Assembly: GCA_019459485.1 (NCBI GenBank)
Contig: JAIBEZ010000114.1
Span: 1 to 64,000, forward strand
Reading direction: 5' to 3'
DNA length: 64,000 nt
Source of the DNA: Prolixibacteraceae bacterium
Lineage (GTDB): Bacteria; Bacteroidota; Bacteroidia; Bacteroidales; Prolixibacteraceae
Every line of letters begins with the position of its first letter. Position 1 is the first letter of the stretch. The position numbers and the translations under genes were made by a program. Shown in pieces: positions 7,149 to 15,743 of this stretch. The notes below the pieces were generated by a model. The model did not search any database. It worked only from the letters and a program-made list of their open reading frames with translations, and was not told the origin of the DNA.

Positions 7149-8147
7149 TTAAGGTCTATAGCCCGACTGGTTCAAAATACCCTGGAAATCTGCATTGTTC
7201 ATCAAATCTGCCAGTTCAACATCTTTGTTCTGTTTCATGTACGAGCGTACAATCTGCCAACCCAACCAGGCGCCGGTACGGGCAGGCGACTTGTCTGTAA
7301 ATGGCGTGGTGTAAGGCCCATCGTCAATAAAACGTTTGATGCTCATACGGTCGGTCGAAAACAGGAGCTTTTGTTCAGCCATGAAAGTCCACATCGAAGC
7401 TTCACTTTTCCGGCAATATTCAAGCTGATTTTCTGTATATCCAATTTTCAGTGTGTCCGAAATTTCTGGCAACATTGCATCCATGAAATACAGCACTTTG
7501 CCTTCGTAAATCATTTGACTGAGCAGGTTATTTGCATTGTCAACCTTGGGCCATTCTGTTACCGCCCAGGCATACATTGCATCAGGAACGATCTTTTCAG
7601 GATGCATGTTTCTGCGCTTAAAAACAGGCAAACCCAATTGCCGGTAAAAACGGCTGTCGGCGCCTAAATATTTATCCAGACTAATGCCTATAATATTTTC
7701 AGCAGTTACTACCGATTGGTTGAATCCTGAAATACAGGTGTAAATTACCGGAATCTCTTTTTCCGGAAAATAGTATTTATAATGCCTGAAGGCTAAGTCC
7801 AGATCTTTCCGAAGTTTTAGGGTATCTATCTTTTCTGCCACATTTATTTCCAATTCCCTGATGAGTGAGTCAGAAACAAACGAATAAAGCATTTCAGGAA
7901 AATTTTCCTGTTCGGAACCTCCAATTGAGATCATACGGTAAGTAAACAAATCGAAAAACTCTCCGTGTGAGCTTTTTAAAACCGGAATTGCTGCCGTAAT
8001 CTCCTCTTGCTTCAGCTTCAGTAAATCGATGTCAAGATGTTTAATTCTCAAATCAACTAAAACATTTGACACATTAATTTTCAGTGGATTACGCGTGCAT
8101 GAAAAAAGTATAATCATCAAACACAAAGGCAATAAGTATCGTTTCAT
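7149..8147 (-). CDS. Gliding motility lipoprotein GldB
   Basis: This 332-residue lipoprotein (signal MKRYLLPLCLMIILFSC, lipobox Cys17) fits GldB. The family opens with NPLKINVSNV and a short RxxxLDxDLL strand after the lipobox, and continues with a long helical domain (NFPEMLYSFVSDS, RIVRSYMKQN near the end). GldB is needed for gliding and related surface functions in Flavobacterium and is kept in many non-gliding Bacteroidota; its biochemical role is unknown. ATG 8147 is chosen over an upstream start at 8225 because it gives the lipoprotein signal. The gene lies near nadE, as gldB does in several Bacteroidota. A -7 box is at 8227-8234. Confidence 0.85.
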   Translation of the reverse strand: MKRYLLPLCLMIILFSCTRNPLKINVSNVLVDLRIKHLDIDLLKLKQEEITAAIPVLKSSHGEFFDLFTYRMISIGGSEQENFPEMLYSFVSDSLIRELEINVAEKIDTLKLRKDLDLAFRHYKYYFPEKEIPVIYTCISGFNQSVVTAENIIGISLDKYLGADSRFYRQLGLPVFKRRNMHPEKIVPDAMYAWAVTEWPKVDNANNLLSQMIYEGKVLYFMDAMLPEISDTLKIGYTENQLEYCRKSEASMWTFMAEQKLLFSTDRMSIKRFIDDGPYTTPFTDKSPARTGAWLGWQIVRSYMKQNKDVELADLMNNADFQGILNQSGYRP

Positions 8148-8226
8148 TCGGTATGTTTTCAGGTAATTACGCTGGATGAGCTTTTTTATTGTCATTTTAA
8201 ATATAAAATTCGAGATTTGCAGCAAA

Positions 8227-8234
8227 CAAAACTA
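8227..8234 (-). promoter_or_regulatory. -7 promoter box for gldB
   Basis: TAGTTTTG on the - strand matches TAnnTTTG, about 80 bases before the chosen ATG. Confidence 0.4.
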
Positions 8235-8340
8235 AGTCATTCCTGCGTTATATTCGCAGACATTGAAACTGTTTTTTTTGAAACAGCCCATTTGAAAAGT
8301 TCTATTTGATCAGTTTTCAGCCATTTAAACAGAAATAACA

Positions 8341-9003
8341 ATGAAACGCATTATTCTATTTTCAGTCTTACTAACAATGGGACTAACAAGTTGGAGCCAA
8401 ACAAGGCTAAAACTGTCGTTTACAGGAAGTCCTTCAGTAAACTGGATGAGCACCAGCAACCAGTTTGCCGACAAGCAAAAAATAGTGCTGGGATACGATT
8501 TTGGATTAAACGGAGATATTTTCTTTACCGAAAACGAGCGTTACGCGATAAACACCGGATTGCAGGTCTTAAATACCGGAGGCTCAATCTCCTACGACAC
8601 CAATGCACCCTTCGAATTTTCAGGAGCAAACCTGCCATCCTCGACCAAAATCAGGTACCGCCTTCGTTATGTCGATGTTCCTCTGACAATTAAGCTTAAA
8701 ACCGACCAGTTTCACCGAACCCGGTACTGGGGGCAATTCGGGATGTCAACCATGATTAACATTGGCGCCAATGGCGACAGCAGCGATGGGACATTTGAAA
8801 AAGACAATATCCACGATGAAATTAACCTGTTTAATGTTGCAATGAATGTGGGCCTCGGTTTCGATTTTGATTTGGGAGGAAGCAATTCATTGTCGGCAGG
8901 GTTGATTTTTCAGAACGGCTTGACAGATGTAACAACCGACAATACCTTCACCGATAAAACCATTATTAACTCGCTGAAAATTAGGCTCGGACTGATCTTT
9001 TAA
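8341..9003 (+). CDS. Outer-membrane beta-barrel protein (PorT-like fold)
   Basis: This 220-residue protein has a signal peptide (MKRIILFSVLLTMGLTSWSQ, cleavage near 19) followed by alternating amphipathic strands, for example IRYRLRYVDVPLTIKLKT and MNVGLGFDFDLG. It ends in the strand LKIRLGLIF with a terminal Phe, as expected for insertion by the BAM complex. Length and layout match the small 8-10-strand outer-membrane barrels of the PorT/OMP_b-brl_2 type. Its function is not recognisable. It is followed 10 bases later by nadE and is probably cotranscribed with it. Confidence 0.75.
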   Translation: MKRIILFSVLLTMGLTSWSQTRLKLSFTGSPSVNWMSTSNQFADKQKIVLGYDFGLNGDIFFTENERYAINTGLQVLNTGGSISYDTNAPFEFSGANLPSSTKIRYRLRYVDVPLTIKLKTDQFHRTRYWGQFGMSTMINIGANGDSSDGTFEKDNIHDEINLFNVAMNVGLGFDFDLGGSNSLSAGLIFQNGLTDVTTDNTFTDKTIINSLKIRLGLIF

Positions 9004-9013
9004 GAAACATACT

Positions 9014-10657
9014 ATGAAAATCGCAATTGCCCAGCTCAATTATCACATCGGTAATTTCGAACTGAATACTTCTAAAATCATTGATTGCATTAATAAGTCA
9101 AAAGTTGCAGGCGCTGATCTGGTTGTCTTTTCAGAACTTTCGGTAACAGGCTATTATCCGCACGATCTGCTTGAGCGAAAAGAATTTGTGGAGCAATCGT
9201 ACAAGGCGATTGACCGGATCGCAGCCTTTTGCGACGGAATTGCCGCCATTGTTGGCGGTCCGAGTATCAATCCTGAACCTCGTGGCAAAAAGCTGTTCAA
9301 TTCGGCATTTTTCATGTACGACAGAAAAATTCAGCAAATAGTAAATAAATCGCTGCTGCCGACTTACGATATTTTTGATGAATACCGGCATTTTGAACCC
9401 AACAAACAGTTTTCGGTTTTCGATTTCTGCGGAAAAAAAATTGCAATTACCATTTGTGAAGATCTTTGGGACGAGCAGGAAACCCAAAACGAGTTTGGAC
9501 GCGAAAAACTGTATCAACTTTCGCCCTTGAAAGAATTATCGGTTTTAAATCCCGAACTGGTGATCAATCTTTCAGCATCGCCTTTTTCTTATAATCAGGA
9601 AGATTCACGCAAGAATATCCTGATCAAAAATGCAATAAAATATCAATTGCCCATTTTGTATGTCAATCAGGTGGGCGCACAAACCGAACTTGTATTTGAC
9701 GGGGGTTCTTTCTTTCTCGACAAATACGGCATTATTCAGGAAGAACTAAACTATTTTGAAGAAGACTTCCGGATCATTGATACCGAAATTCCTTCAGGAA
9801 ATCTTCAGCCCAAAACCGAAACCATCGAAAAAATTCATCATGCACTGGTTCTTGGCATCCGCGATTATTTCACAAAAATGGGTTTCAAAAAAGCTACGCT
9901 GGGTTTGTCCGGAGGAATTGATTCTGCTCTGGTGCTTGTTTTGGCGGTTGAAGCGCTGGGGAACGATAATGTGCGCGTTTTGCTGATGCCATCGCGTTTT
10001 TCTTCCGATCACAGCGTAAACGACGCTTTGCAACTGGCCGAAAATCTCGGAATTCAGTACGAAACCATTCCGATTCAGCCGATGGTGGATAGTTTTGAGC
10101 AAAGCCTTTCCGAGGTGTTTGCAGGTTTGACCAGCGATGTTGCCGAAGAAAATATACAGGCCCGCACCCGTGGAATTTTGCTGATGGCCATCTCCAACAA
10201 ATTTGGCAATATACTCCTTAACACCACCAATAAAAGCGAATGTGCCGTTGGCTACGGAACTTTATACGGCGACATGAACGGTGGACTTTCTGTACTGGGC
10301 GACGTTTACAAAACCGATGTATTTAAAATGGCTCGCTGGATCAATCGCGATCAGGAAATAATTCCTGAAAACTCTATCCTGAAACCACCTTCGGCAGAAC
10401 TCCGACCTGATCAGAAAGATACCGATTCGTTGCCCGACTACGATATGCTGGACCAAATCCTGTTCAATTACATTGAACTGAACCTTTCGCCAGAGGAAAT
10501 CATCGCCAGGGGATTTGATGAAGCGACTGTTTTAAGGACTGTCAGAATGGTAAACAACAACGAATACAAGAGATTTCAGGCACCGCCAATCATTCGGGTC
10601 AGTTCAAAGGCATTTGGATTCGGACGGCGAATTCCTTTGGTAGCGCGATATTCCTAG
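9014..10657 (+). CDS. Glutamine-dependent NAD+ synthetase
   Basis: This 547-residue enzyme makes NAD+ from nicotinate adenine dinucleotide, using ammonia released from glutamine. The N-terminal nitrilase-type glutaminase domain (1-265) shows the triad E41 (VVFSELSVTGY), K112 (NKSLLPTYD) and C148 (ITICEDLWDE). The C-terminal synthetase domain has the ATP-binding loop LGLSGGIDSALVL near 295-307, and GTLYGDMNGGLSVLGDVYKT further on. Both domains are complete, so no separate amidotransferase is needed. It follows the barrel-protein gene by 10 bases. Confidence 0.96.
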   Translation: MKIAIAQLNYHIGNFELNTSKIIDCINKSKVAGADLVVFSELSVTGYYPHDLLERKEFVEQSYKAIDRIAAFCDGIAAIVGGPSINPEPRGKKLFNSAFFMYDRKIQQIVNKSLLPTYDIFDEYRHFEPNKQFSVFDFCGKKIAITICEDLWDEQETQNEFGREKLYQLSPLKELSVLNPELVINLSASPFSYNQEDSRKNILIKNAIKYQLPILYVNQVGAQTELVFDGGSFFLDKYGIIQEELNYFEEDFRIIDTEIPSGNLQPKTETIEKIHHALVLGIRDYFTKMGFKKATLGLSGGIDSALVLVLAVEALGNDNVRVLLMPSRFSSDHSVNDALQLAENLGIQYETIPIQPMVDSFEQSLSEVFAGLTSDVAEENIQARTRGILLMAISNKFGNILLNTTNKSECAVGYGTLYGDMNGGLSVLGDVYKTDVFKMARWINRDQEIIPENSILKPPSAELRPDQKDTDSLPDYDMLDQILFNYIELNLSPEEIIARGFDEATVLRTVRMVNNNEYKRFQAPPIIRVSSKAFGFGRRIPLVARYS

Positions 10658-10757
10658 ATAATAGCTGCTGCTGCTGCAACTCCCAACTTCTATTTCCGGA
10701 GGAGTTGAGTAGATTCTAAAATAAATGCACCATTTTTCCATATTTGACAAATTTACT

Positions 10758-10765
10758 TAACTTTG
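10758..10765 (+). promoter_or_regulatory. -7 promoter box for the Crp/Fnr gene
   Basis: TAACTTTG matches TAnnTTTG, 28 bases before the ATG at 10794. Confidence 0.5.
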
Positions 10766-10793
10766 ATGCTACAGAACATGAAAATTTATTTCT

Positions 10794-11495
10794 ATGGCGA
10801 GTCATGAAATGGGGATGAAAGAAGTTTTTGAAAATCCAAAGTCAATTTTCAGTACACTGACACTGGAAGAAAAAGAGGATTTGCAGAAAAATATCACGCT
10901 GACTTATTTTAAGAAAAATGAATTCATTTATAAGGAAGGCGAAAAACCGAACAGTTTTTTATTCCTCGTGGATGGGAAAGTCATTATTTATAAAGAAGGA
11001 GTTGGTGGGCGTGAGCAAATCATCAGGATGACCAAACCACTTGGAATTATCGGATACCGCGCTTTGTTGGCTGATGAGCTGCACATAGGTTCTGCAATTA
11101 CACTCGAAGATTCAACCATTTGTGTGATAAGCCCCGACTATCTGTTTAATAAATTATTGAAGAATCCCAATTTCTCACTTAAACTGATACAAAAACTTGC
11201 CAGGGAACTCGGATTTTCAAATGCAAGAACTGTTACACTCACTCAAAAACATATCCGTGGCCGTTTGGCCGAATCGCTCCTTCTCCTGAAAGAAAAATAC
11301 GGCTGGGAAAATGATGGCGCCACCCTGAAAGTCTATCTTTCGCGCGAAGATATTGCCAACCTGTCGAACATGACCACTTCCAATGCGATTCGCACGCTGT
11401 CAACTTTTGCCGGCGAAAAAGTAATCGCCATTGATGGACGCAAGATCCGGATTCTCGACATTCACCGATTGGAAAAAATCAGCAAACTGGGGTAA
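10794..11495 (+). CDS. Crp/Fnr-family transcription regulator
   Basis: This 233-residue protein has an N-terminal cyclic-nucleotide-binding fold (about 20-135; FIYKEGEKPNSFLFLVDGKV, RMTKPLGIIGYRAL) and a C-terminal winged helix (about 150-225), with the recognition region SREDIANLSNMTTSNAIRTL. There is no cysteine cluster of the Fnr kind, and the cAMP-contact residues of E. coli Crp are not evident, so the effector is unknown. It is a single gene with its own promoter box; its targets cannot be inferred from neighbours. A start at ATG 10812 is also possible. Confidence 0.9.
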   Translation: MASHEMGMKEVFENPKSIFSTLTLEEKEDLQKNITLTYFKKNEFIYKEGEKPNSFLFLVDGKVIIYKEGVGGREQIIRMTKPLGIIGYRALLADELHIGSAITLEDSTICVISPDYLFNKLLKNPNFSLKLIQKLARELGFSNARTVTLTQKHIRGRLAESLLLLKEKYGWENDGATLKVYLSREDIANLSNMTTSNAIRTLSTFAGEKVIAIDGRKIRILDIHRLEKISKLG

Positions 11496-11500
11496 CGAAA

Positions 11501-11587
11501 AGTTCCAGGTTCCAAGTTCCAGGTTCCAAGTCTGTCTGTCATTGGGAGTCATTGATGGTCATTCAATTGTCATTCAATTGTCATTCA
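11501..11587. repeat. Tandem 14-mer and phased GTCATT array
   Basis: A 14-base unit (AGTTCCAGGTTCCA) is repeated twice at 11501-11528. GTCATT then occurs five times, starting at 11538, 11548, 11558, 11569 and 11580, that is every 10-11 bases. The same hexamer with the same spacing recurs at 12440-12455 and 16877-16963. Confidence 0.8.
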
Positions 11588-11717
11588 CTAGTGTCATGTC
11601 AACGTAATACTGTCGAAGGTACGTCACCCTGAACTTGTTTCAGGGTCTCATGAAAGAAGGGATGCCGAAACAAGTTCGGCATGACGTTGTGACAAGAGTT
11701 GGTTCACACGACACTAG
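11588..11717. mobile_element. 130-bp MITE-like element with terminal inverted repeats
   Basis: The ends CTAGTGTCATGTCAAC (11588-11603) and, in reverse complement, CTAGTGTCGTGTGAACCAAC (11717-11698) are imperfect terminal inverted repeats. Inside are ACGTCA/TGACGT arms and two hairpins, CCCTGAA/TTCAGGG and ATGCCGAA/TTCGGCAT. There is no coding capacity. If the palindrome CTAG at both ends is a target duplication, it has the YTAR form seen with IS701-family elements. This is a non-autonomous element by structure; its parent element is not in the window. Confidence 0.55.
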
Positions 11718-11758
11718 CCTTTGTAAGATTTATTACAGCAACAAGTAGATTATTTTTT

Positions 11759-11766
11759 TATTTTTG
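11759..11766 (+). promoter_or_regulatory. -7 promoter box for the VapB/VapC-type pair
   Basis: TATTTTTG matches TAnnTTTG, 19 bases before the antitoxin ATG. It lies in T-rich sequence, so a chance match is possible. Confidence 0.35.
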
Positions 11767-11785
11767 GATAAAAATACTTTCAATT

Positions 11786-12025
11786 ATGCTGACTATAAAT
11801 ACAATACTAAAAGAGATAAACGATGTTCCGGTTGACAGACTGGAAGAACTTTATCAATTTATTCATTCGCTTACACCTAAAACCAAATCAACAGAGCAAT
11901 TGAGAAAGAAGATACTTTCTTTCGGGGGAGCTTTTGGAGATATGAGTAGCAAAGACTATGCTGATTTCGTAAGTCAGACAAAGGTTACAAGAGCTAAACT
12001 CTTTGACCGAAACATTGAACTATGA
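11786..12025 (+). CDS. Antitoxin of a VapBC-like pair
   Basis: This 79-residue protein starts with a short helical region (TILKEINDVPVDRLEELYQFIHSL), of the kind found in small Bacteroidota antitoxins paired with PIN toxins (DUF2281-like). A toxin-binding tail follows. I chose ATG 11786 rather than the upstream in-frame start at 11699, which would begin inside the MITE-like element. Its stop overlaps the toxin start (ATGA at 12022-12025), typical of coupled toxin-antitoxin genes. The DNA-binding mode is not clear from the sequence. Confidence 0.72.
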   Translation: MLTINTILKEINDVPVDRLEELYQFIHSLTPKTKSTEQLRKKILSFGGAFGDMSSKDYADFVSQTKVTRAKLFDRNIEL

Positions 12026-12426
12026 AACCATCAATGCTTGACACCGATATCTTATCGGAGTTTTTAAGAGGCAATAAGCAGGTCATTTCTAAAGTTGACG
12101 AGCATCTTAAAGAATATGGCTTCATCAGTTTAAGCATCATTACTTATTACGAAATACTAAATGGGTTGCTGTACAAAGATGCTAAAAAGCAATTGTCCAA
12201 GTTTGAAGTCTTCGTTGAACTAAATAAAGTTACTCCATTAACCTTGAGGACTGTGAAAATATCTGCGTCAATTCAAGCTGACCTTAGAAAAAAAGGAACT
12301 GAAATCGGACATACCGATACCTTAATTGCGGGAATAGCCATTGCAAATGAAATGCAACTCATCACCAATAATACAGAACATTTCAGTCGGATTAAAGGTC
12401 TTGACATAAGCAATTGGACGAAATAA
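12022..12426 (+). CDS. PIN-domain toxin, VapC type
   Basis: This 134-residue protein has the PIN nuclease acidic residues: D7 and D9 in MLDTDILSEFL, E44 in TYYEILNG, D99 in GHTDTLIAG, and the TNNTEHF segment (116-122). PIN toxins cut tRNA or rRNA when the antitoxin is degraded. The active site looks complete. It overlaps the antitoxin by 4 bases. Phased GTCATT repeats and a MITE-like element upstream, and more short repeats downstream, mark the module as a likely insertion between the Crp/Fnr gene and murF. Confidence 0.88.
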   Translation: MKPSMLDTDILSEFLRGNKQVISKVDEHLKEYGFISLSIITYYEILNGLLYKDAKKQLSKFEVFVELNKVTPLTLRTVKISASIQADLRKKGTEIGHTDTLIAGIAIANEMQLITNNTEHFSRIKGLDISNWTK

Positions 12427-12439
12427 TTGACGCGAAGCA

Positions 12440-12499
12440 AATGACAATTAATGACTGTTTGCTCTCCTGAAAACTGCGACTGAACACTGAACACTGATC
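12440..12499. repeat. AATGAC pair and 7-base tandem repeat
   Basis: AATGAC (reverse complement of GTCATT) occurs at 12440-12445 and 12450-12455, 10 bases apart. The 7-mer ACTGAAC is then repeated three times at 12479-12499, the third copy reading ACTGATC. Both lie just downstream of the VapC-type gene. Confidence 0.6.
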
Positions 12500-12504
12500 A
12501 CTTT

Positions 12505-15012
12505 TTACTCCTGCAAATAAACCCTTTTCACCCGCTGCGATATTCCGGTGAGTATTTCGTAAGGAATAGTTCCGATTGATTCTGCAATGTCGCTCACAAG
12601 AATGTGGTCGCCCATCAGTTCAACTTCGTCGCCAACCGAAACCTGCAACCCGGTAATATCAATCATACACATGTCCATGCAAATGTTTCCTATTATCGGC
12701 GCAATTTGTCCTTTCACATACACTTTTCCCACACCATTACTTAACCGGCGGTCGTAACCATCGGCATAACCAATCGGGAGAACTGCAATTTCAGAATCAC
12801 GCTCAATCACACCTTTGCGACTGTAACCGACGGTTTGCCCGGCAGCAATATTGCGAATCTGCGAAACCGAAGTTTTAAGCCGGCTGATGCTTTTGATTTG
12901 CCCATTATTGCATGCGCTCACCCCATAAAGGCCAATTCCAAGCCGTACCATTTCAAACTGAAATTCTTGGAAACGTTCTATTCCGGCAGAATTCAAAATA
13001 TGCCTGAATACTTTGTAAGGTAGCTTTTCCGCAATCATCGAACTGAATTTTAGGAACTGTTGAACCTGCCCATTGGTAAATTCGTCATGCATGGCTTCGT
13101 CAGCTCCTGCCAGATGCGAGAAAACCGAGCGAACCACCATTTGTTCCTGGGCGATCAGCTTTTCCAACAACCGTTCAATTTTATCTTCCGAATCAAAACC
13201 AAGGCGATGCATTCCGGTGTCGAGTTTCAAATGAACAGGATAACGCACCACTGCATTTTGCTGCAATACTTTCCTGAACGATTCGAAAATTTCTTCTGAA
13301 TAAAGATTCGGTTCGAGCCTGAATTCGATCATATTTTCAAAACTGTGTTCCTCCGGATTCATCACAAGAATCGGCAAATCGATTCCGGCCTGACGCAGTT
13401 CGACTCCTTCGTCGGCGACTGCCACTGCCAGGTAATCCACTTTGTGAAACTGAAGGATTCGTGCAATCTCAGCCATGCCACTGCCGTAGGAAAATGCTTT
13501 CACCATCACCATGATGCGGGTTTCAGGAAGGATAAGCGATCGAAATAAATTGAGATTGTCAATCAGTGCGTTCAAGTCGATTTCGAGAACAGTCTGGTGG
13601 TATTTTTTCTGAAGTACCGATGAAATCCGCTCGAAATGAAAATCACGGGCGCCTTTCAATAGAATACAATCCTGATGAAAATTGCCCGGCTGAAACGATT
13701 CCAGAAACTGTTCAGTCGAATCAAAAAATTCCGCACGCATTTCAAACAAAGCTGCCTGTTTCCTGATTCGTGGACCTATCCCGATCAGTTGGCTGGTTTT
13801 ATTCATCTGAAGCAAACGGGCAACTTCCTGGTACAATTGTTCGTCCGAAATTCCTGATTGCTGAATATCAGACAAAATCACAGTTTTGCGCAAATAAGGA
13901 GCCCGGGCATGATTGTTCAAAAATGCAAGTGCAATTTGAAGCGAATTGATATCCGAGTTGTAATAATCGTTGATCAGCAGGCAGTTGTTGATTCCTTCCT
14001 TCATTTCGAGGCGCATGGCCAAAGGCTGAATATTCCTGAAAGAGTCAAGTACTGCACCATCGGCATAATGCTGCGAAAGGATAAACGCAAGGCAATGCGC
14101 TGCATTTTCAAGATTGGCCGCATCCTGAAAAGGCAAAGCAATGCGATACTCAGCGGGTGACTTTGAGTCACCTGCTGAGTAGTCACCTGCTGAGTAAATC
14201 AGTTCCACGCCATTTCCAACTTCTTCAATCCCGAAATACAGATCGGTAGTCTGATCAAGAAACGACCACGCAATAAGTTTCGTTGTCGGATTCACGCCCC
14301 CAACTCTGATTACAGAATCGACCAAAGGTTGATCTTTGCAATATATTAATGTGTTGCAGGATTCAAAGAGTTTCAGTTTTTCTTCCAGCTTTTCCCGTTT
14401 AGTTCTGAAATTCTCCTGATGGGCTTCGCCGATATTTGTCAAAATTCCTACGGTTGGCTTGATGATTTCCTGCAAATTTTGCATTTCACCAGGTTTTGAA
14501 ATGCCCGCTTCAAAAATGGCCAATTCATAATCAGCGCTCAGGTTCCAAACCGACAACGGAACTCCGACCTGTGAATTATAACTTTTAGGACTTCGGATAA
14601 CAGCATGTTTGTGAAGCAATTCAAACAGCCATTCTTTAACGATCGTCTTGCCGTTGCTCCCGGTAATTCCCAAAACCGGAATGTCAAATTGAGAACGGTT
14701 CCATGCAGCAAGTTTCTGAAGCGCTTTCAGGGTATCGGGAACCACCACAAAACCGCAATTTGTAAATTTCAGAAATTCTTCGGAATAGCTTGAAACCACA
14801 AAAGCGCGAACGCCCGAATGAACCAAATCGGCAATGTAACGGTGGCCATCGTTTCGTTCGGTTTTCAGTGCAAAAAACAAGCTCGATTCCGGATCAAAAA
14901 TCATCCGGCTATCAATTGCGATTGAAGAAATGTAAATTTCAGGAATTAATTCAGGAGAACGAAAATCGCCTCCAACAATTAAAGAAACTTGTTGAACCGA
15001 AAGAATTGGCAT
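12505..15012 (-). CDS. Bifunctional MurF ligase / alanine racemase
   Basis: This 835-residue fusion joins two steps of peptidoglycan precursor synthesis. The N-terminal MurF part (about 1-455) adds D-Ala-D-Ala to UDP-MurNAc-tripeptide and has the ATP loop GITGSNGKT (115-123). The C-terminal alanine racemase (about 460-835) converts L-Ala to D-Ala; it has the PLP lysine in MVKAFSYGSG and the catalytic tyrosine in VGYSRKG. Fusions of this kind are common in Bacteroidota. ATG 15012 is chosen because it shares one base with the tdk stop (TAATG). A palindromic duplication (14147-14196) adds the residues YSAGDYSAGD within the MurF part, in frame. Confidence 0.95.
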   Translation of the reverse strand: MPILSVQQVSLIVGGDFRSPELIPEIYISSIAIDSRMIFDPESSLFFALKTERNDGHRYIADLVHSGVRAFVVSSYSEEFLKFTNCGFVVVPDTLKALQKLAAWNRSQFDIPVLGITGSNGKTIVKEWLFELLHKHAVIRSPKSYNSQVGVPLSVWNLSADYELAIFEAGISKPGEMQNLQEIIKPTVGILTNIGEAHQENFRTKREKLEEKLKLFESCNTLIYCKDQPLVDSVIRVGGVNPTTKLIAWSFLDQTTDLYFGIEEVGNGVELIYSAGDYSAGDSKSPAEYRIALPFQDAANLENAAHCLAFILSQHYADGAVLDSFRNIQPLAMRLEMKEGINNCLLINDYYNSDINSLQIALAFLNNHARAPYLRKTVILSDIQQSGISDEQLYQEVARLLQMNKTSQLIGIGPRIRKQAALFEMRAEFFDSTEQFLESFQPGNFHQDCILLKGARDFHFERISSVLQKKYHQTVLEIDLNALIDNLNLFRSLILPETRIMVMVKAFSYGSGMAEIARILQFHKVDYLAVAVADEGVELRQAGIDLPILVMNPEEHSFENMIEFRLEPNLYSEEIFESFRKVLQQNAVVRYPVHLKLDTGMHRLGFDSEDKIERLLEKLIAQEQMVVRSVFSHLAGADEAMHDEFTNGQVQQFLKFSSMIAEKLPYKVFRHILNSAGIERFQEFQFEMVRLGIGLYGVSACNNGQIKSISRLKTSVSQIRNIAAGQTVGYSRKGVIERDSEIAVLPIGYADGYDRRLSNGVGKVYVKGQIAPIIGNICMDMCMIDITGLQVSVGDEVELMGDHILVSDIAESIGTIPYEILTGISQRVKRVYLQE
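14147..14196. repeat. Palindrome plus tandem copy inside murF
   Basis: The arms 14147-14162 and 14166-14181 are inverted with one mismatch in 16 and a 3-base loop. The 15-mer GTCACCTGCTGAGTA then occurs again directly at 14182-14196. The whole lies in frame in murF and gives the duplicated peptide YSAGD-YSAGD. Confidence 0.8.
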
Positions 15013-15587
15013 TATCGGGTGGCTTTTGTATAACATGAACGGCACAAAGGTTCGTACTCATCTTTTTCGCCCAGCAAAACAAGTTTGTCGGCTTTCGAAA
15101 ACCGGTGCGAAAACTGTGCAACATCGCCGCACCTCATGCAAATTGCATGTACTTTGGTAATATGATCGGCTACAGCCATCAATCCCGGAATCGGGCCAAA
15201 AGGTTTCCCTTTAAAATCCATGTCCAGGCCGGCAATGATAACCCGAATTCCCATATTGGCAAGTGCTACGCTCACATCGAGCAAACCGTTGTCAAAAAAC
15301 TGAGCTTCATCGATCCCTATCACATCCACGTCACCGGCCAGCAGCATAATATTTCCGGAAGTTTCAACCGGAGTGCTCATGATGGAATTTTCGTCGTGCG
15401 ACACCACTTCAGCCGCAGAATATCGGGTGTCAATGGCTGGTTTAAAAATTTCGACCTTTAATCTGGCAATTTTTGCCCGTTTCAAACGGCGTATCAGTTC
15501 CTCTGTTTTTCCAGAGAACATTGAGCCTGCAATGACTTCAATACTGCCGGTTTTTTTTTGTCTGTCGATTCCCCTTTCAATAAACAT
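15012..15587 (-). CDS. Thymidine kinase
   Basis: This 191-residue type II thymidine kinase phosphorylates thymidine to dTMP in the salvage pathway. It shows the phosphate loop [18 protein letters not shown] (about 22-39), the DEAQFF segment with the catalytic Glu (about 93-98), and two cysteine pairs for zinc (CMRCG and CRSC). The length is usual for the family. It is the first gene of a two-gene - strand unit: its stop overlaps the murF-alr start by one base. Confidence 0.96.
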   Translation of the reverse strand: MFIERGIDRQKKTGSIEVIAGSMFSGKTEELIRRLKRAKIARLKVEIFKPAIDTRYSAAEVVSHDENSIMSTPVETSGNIMLLAGDVDVIGIDEAQFFDNGLLDVSVALANMGIRVIIAGLDMDFKGKPFGPIPGLMAVADHITKVHAICMRCGDVAQFSHRFSKADKLVLLGEKDEYEPLCRSCYTKATR

Positions 15588-15743
15588 GTAGGTTATATGC
15601 TAAAGATTTTTGTACTTTTACCCTGTTCCAACAACCGGTTTCAAGTCAGGTATTTTAATATTCCGGTTGTGCAAACAAAGGTAAATTTAAATCATTACGA
15701 AGGGAAATTCAACTTGAATAACAGATTAAAATCAAAAATACAA

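Noticed and set aside
12505-15012. MurF-alanine racemase fusion as a novelty
   Set aside because: This fusion is common and already known in Bacteroidota.
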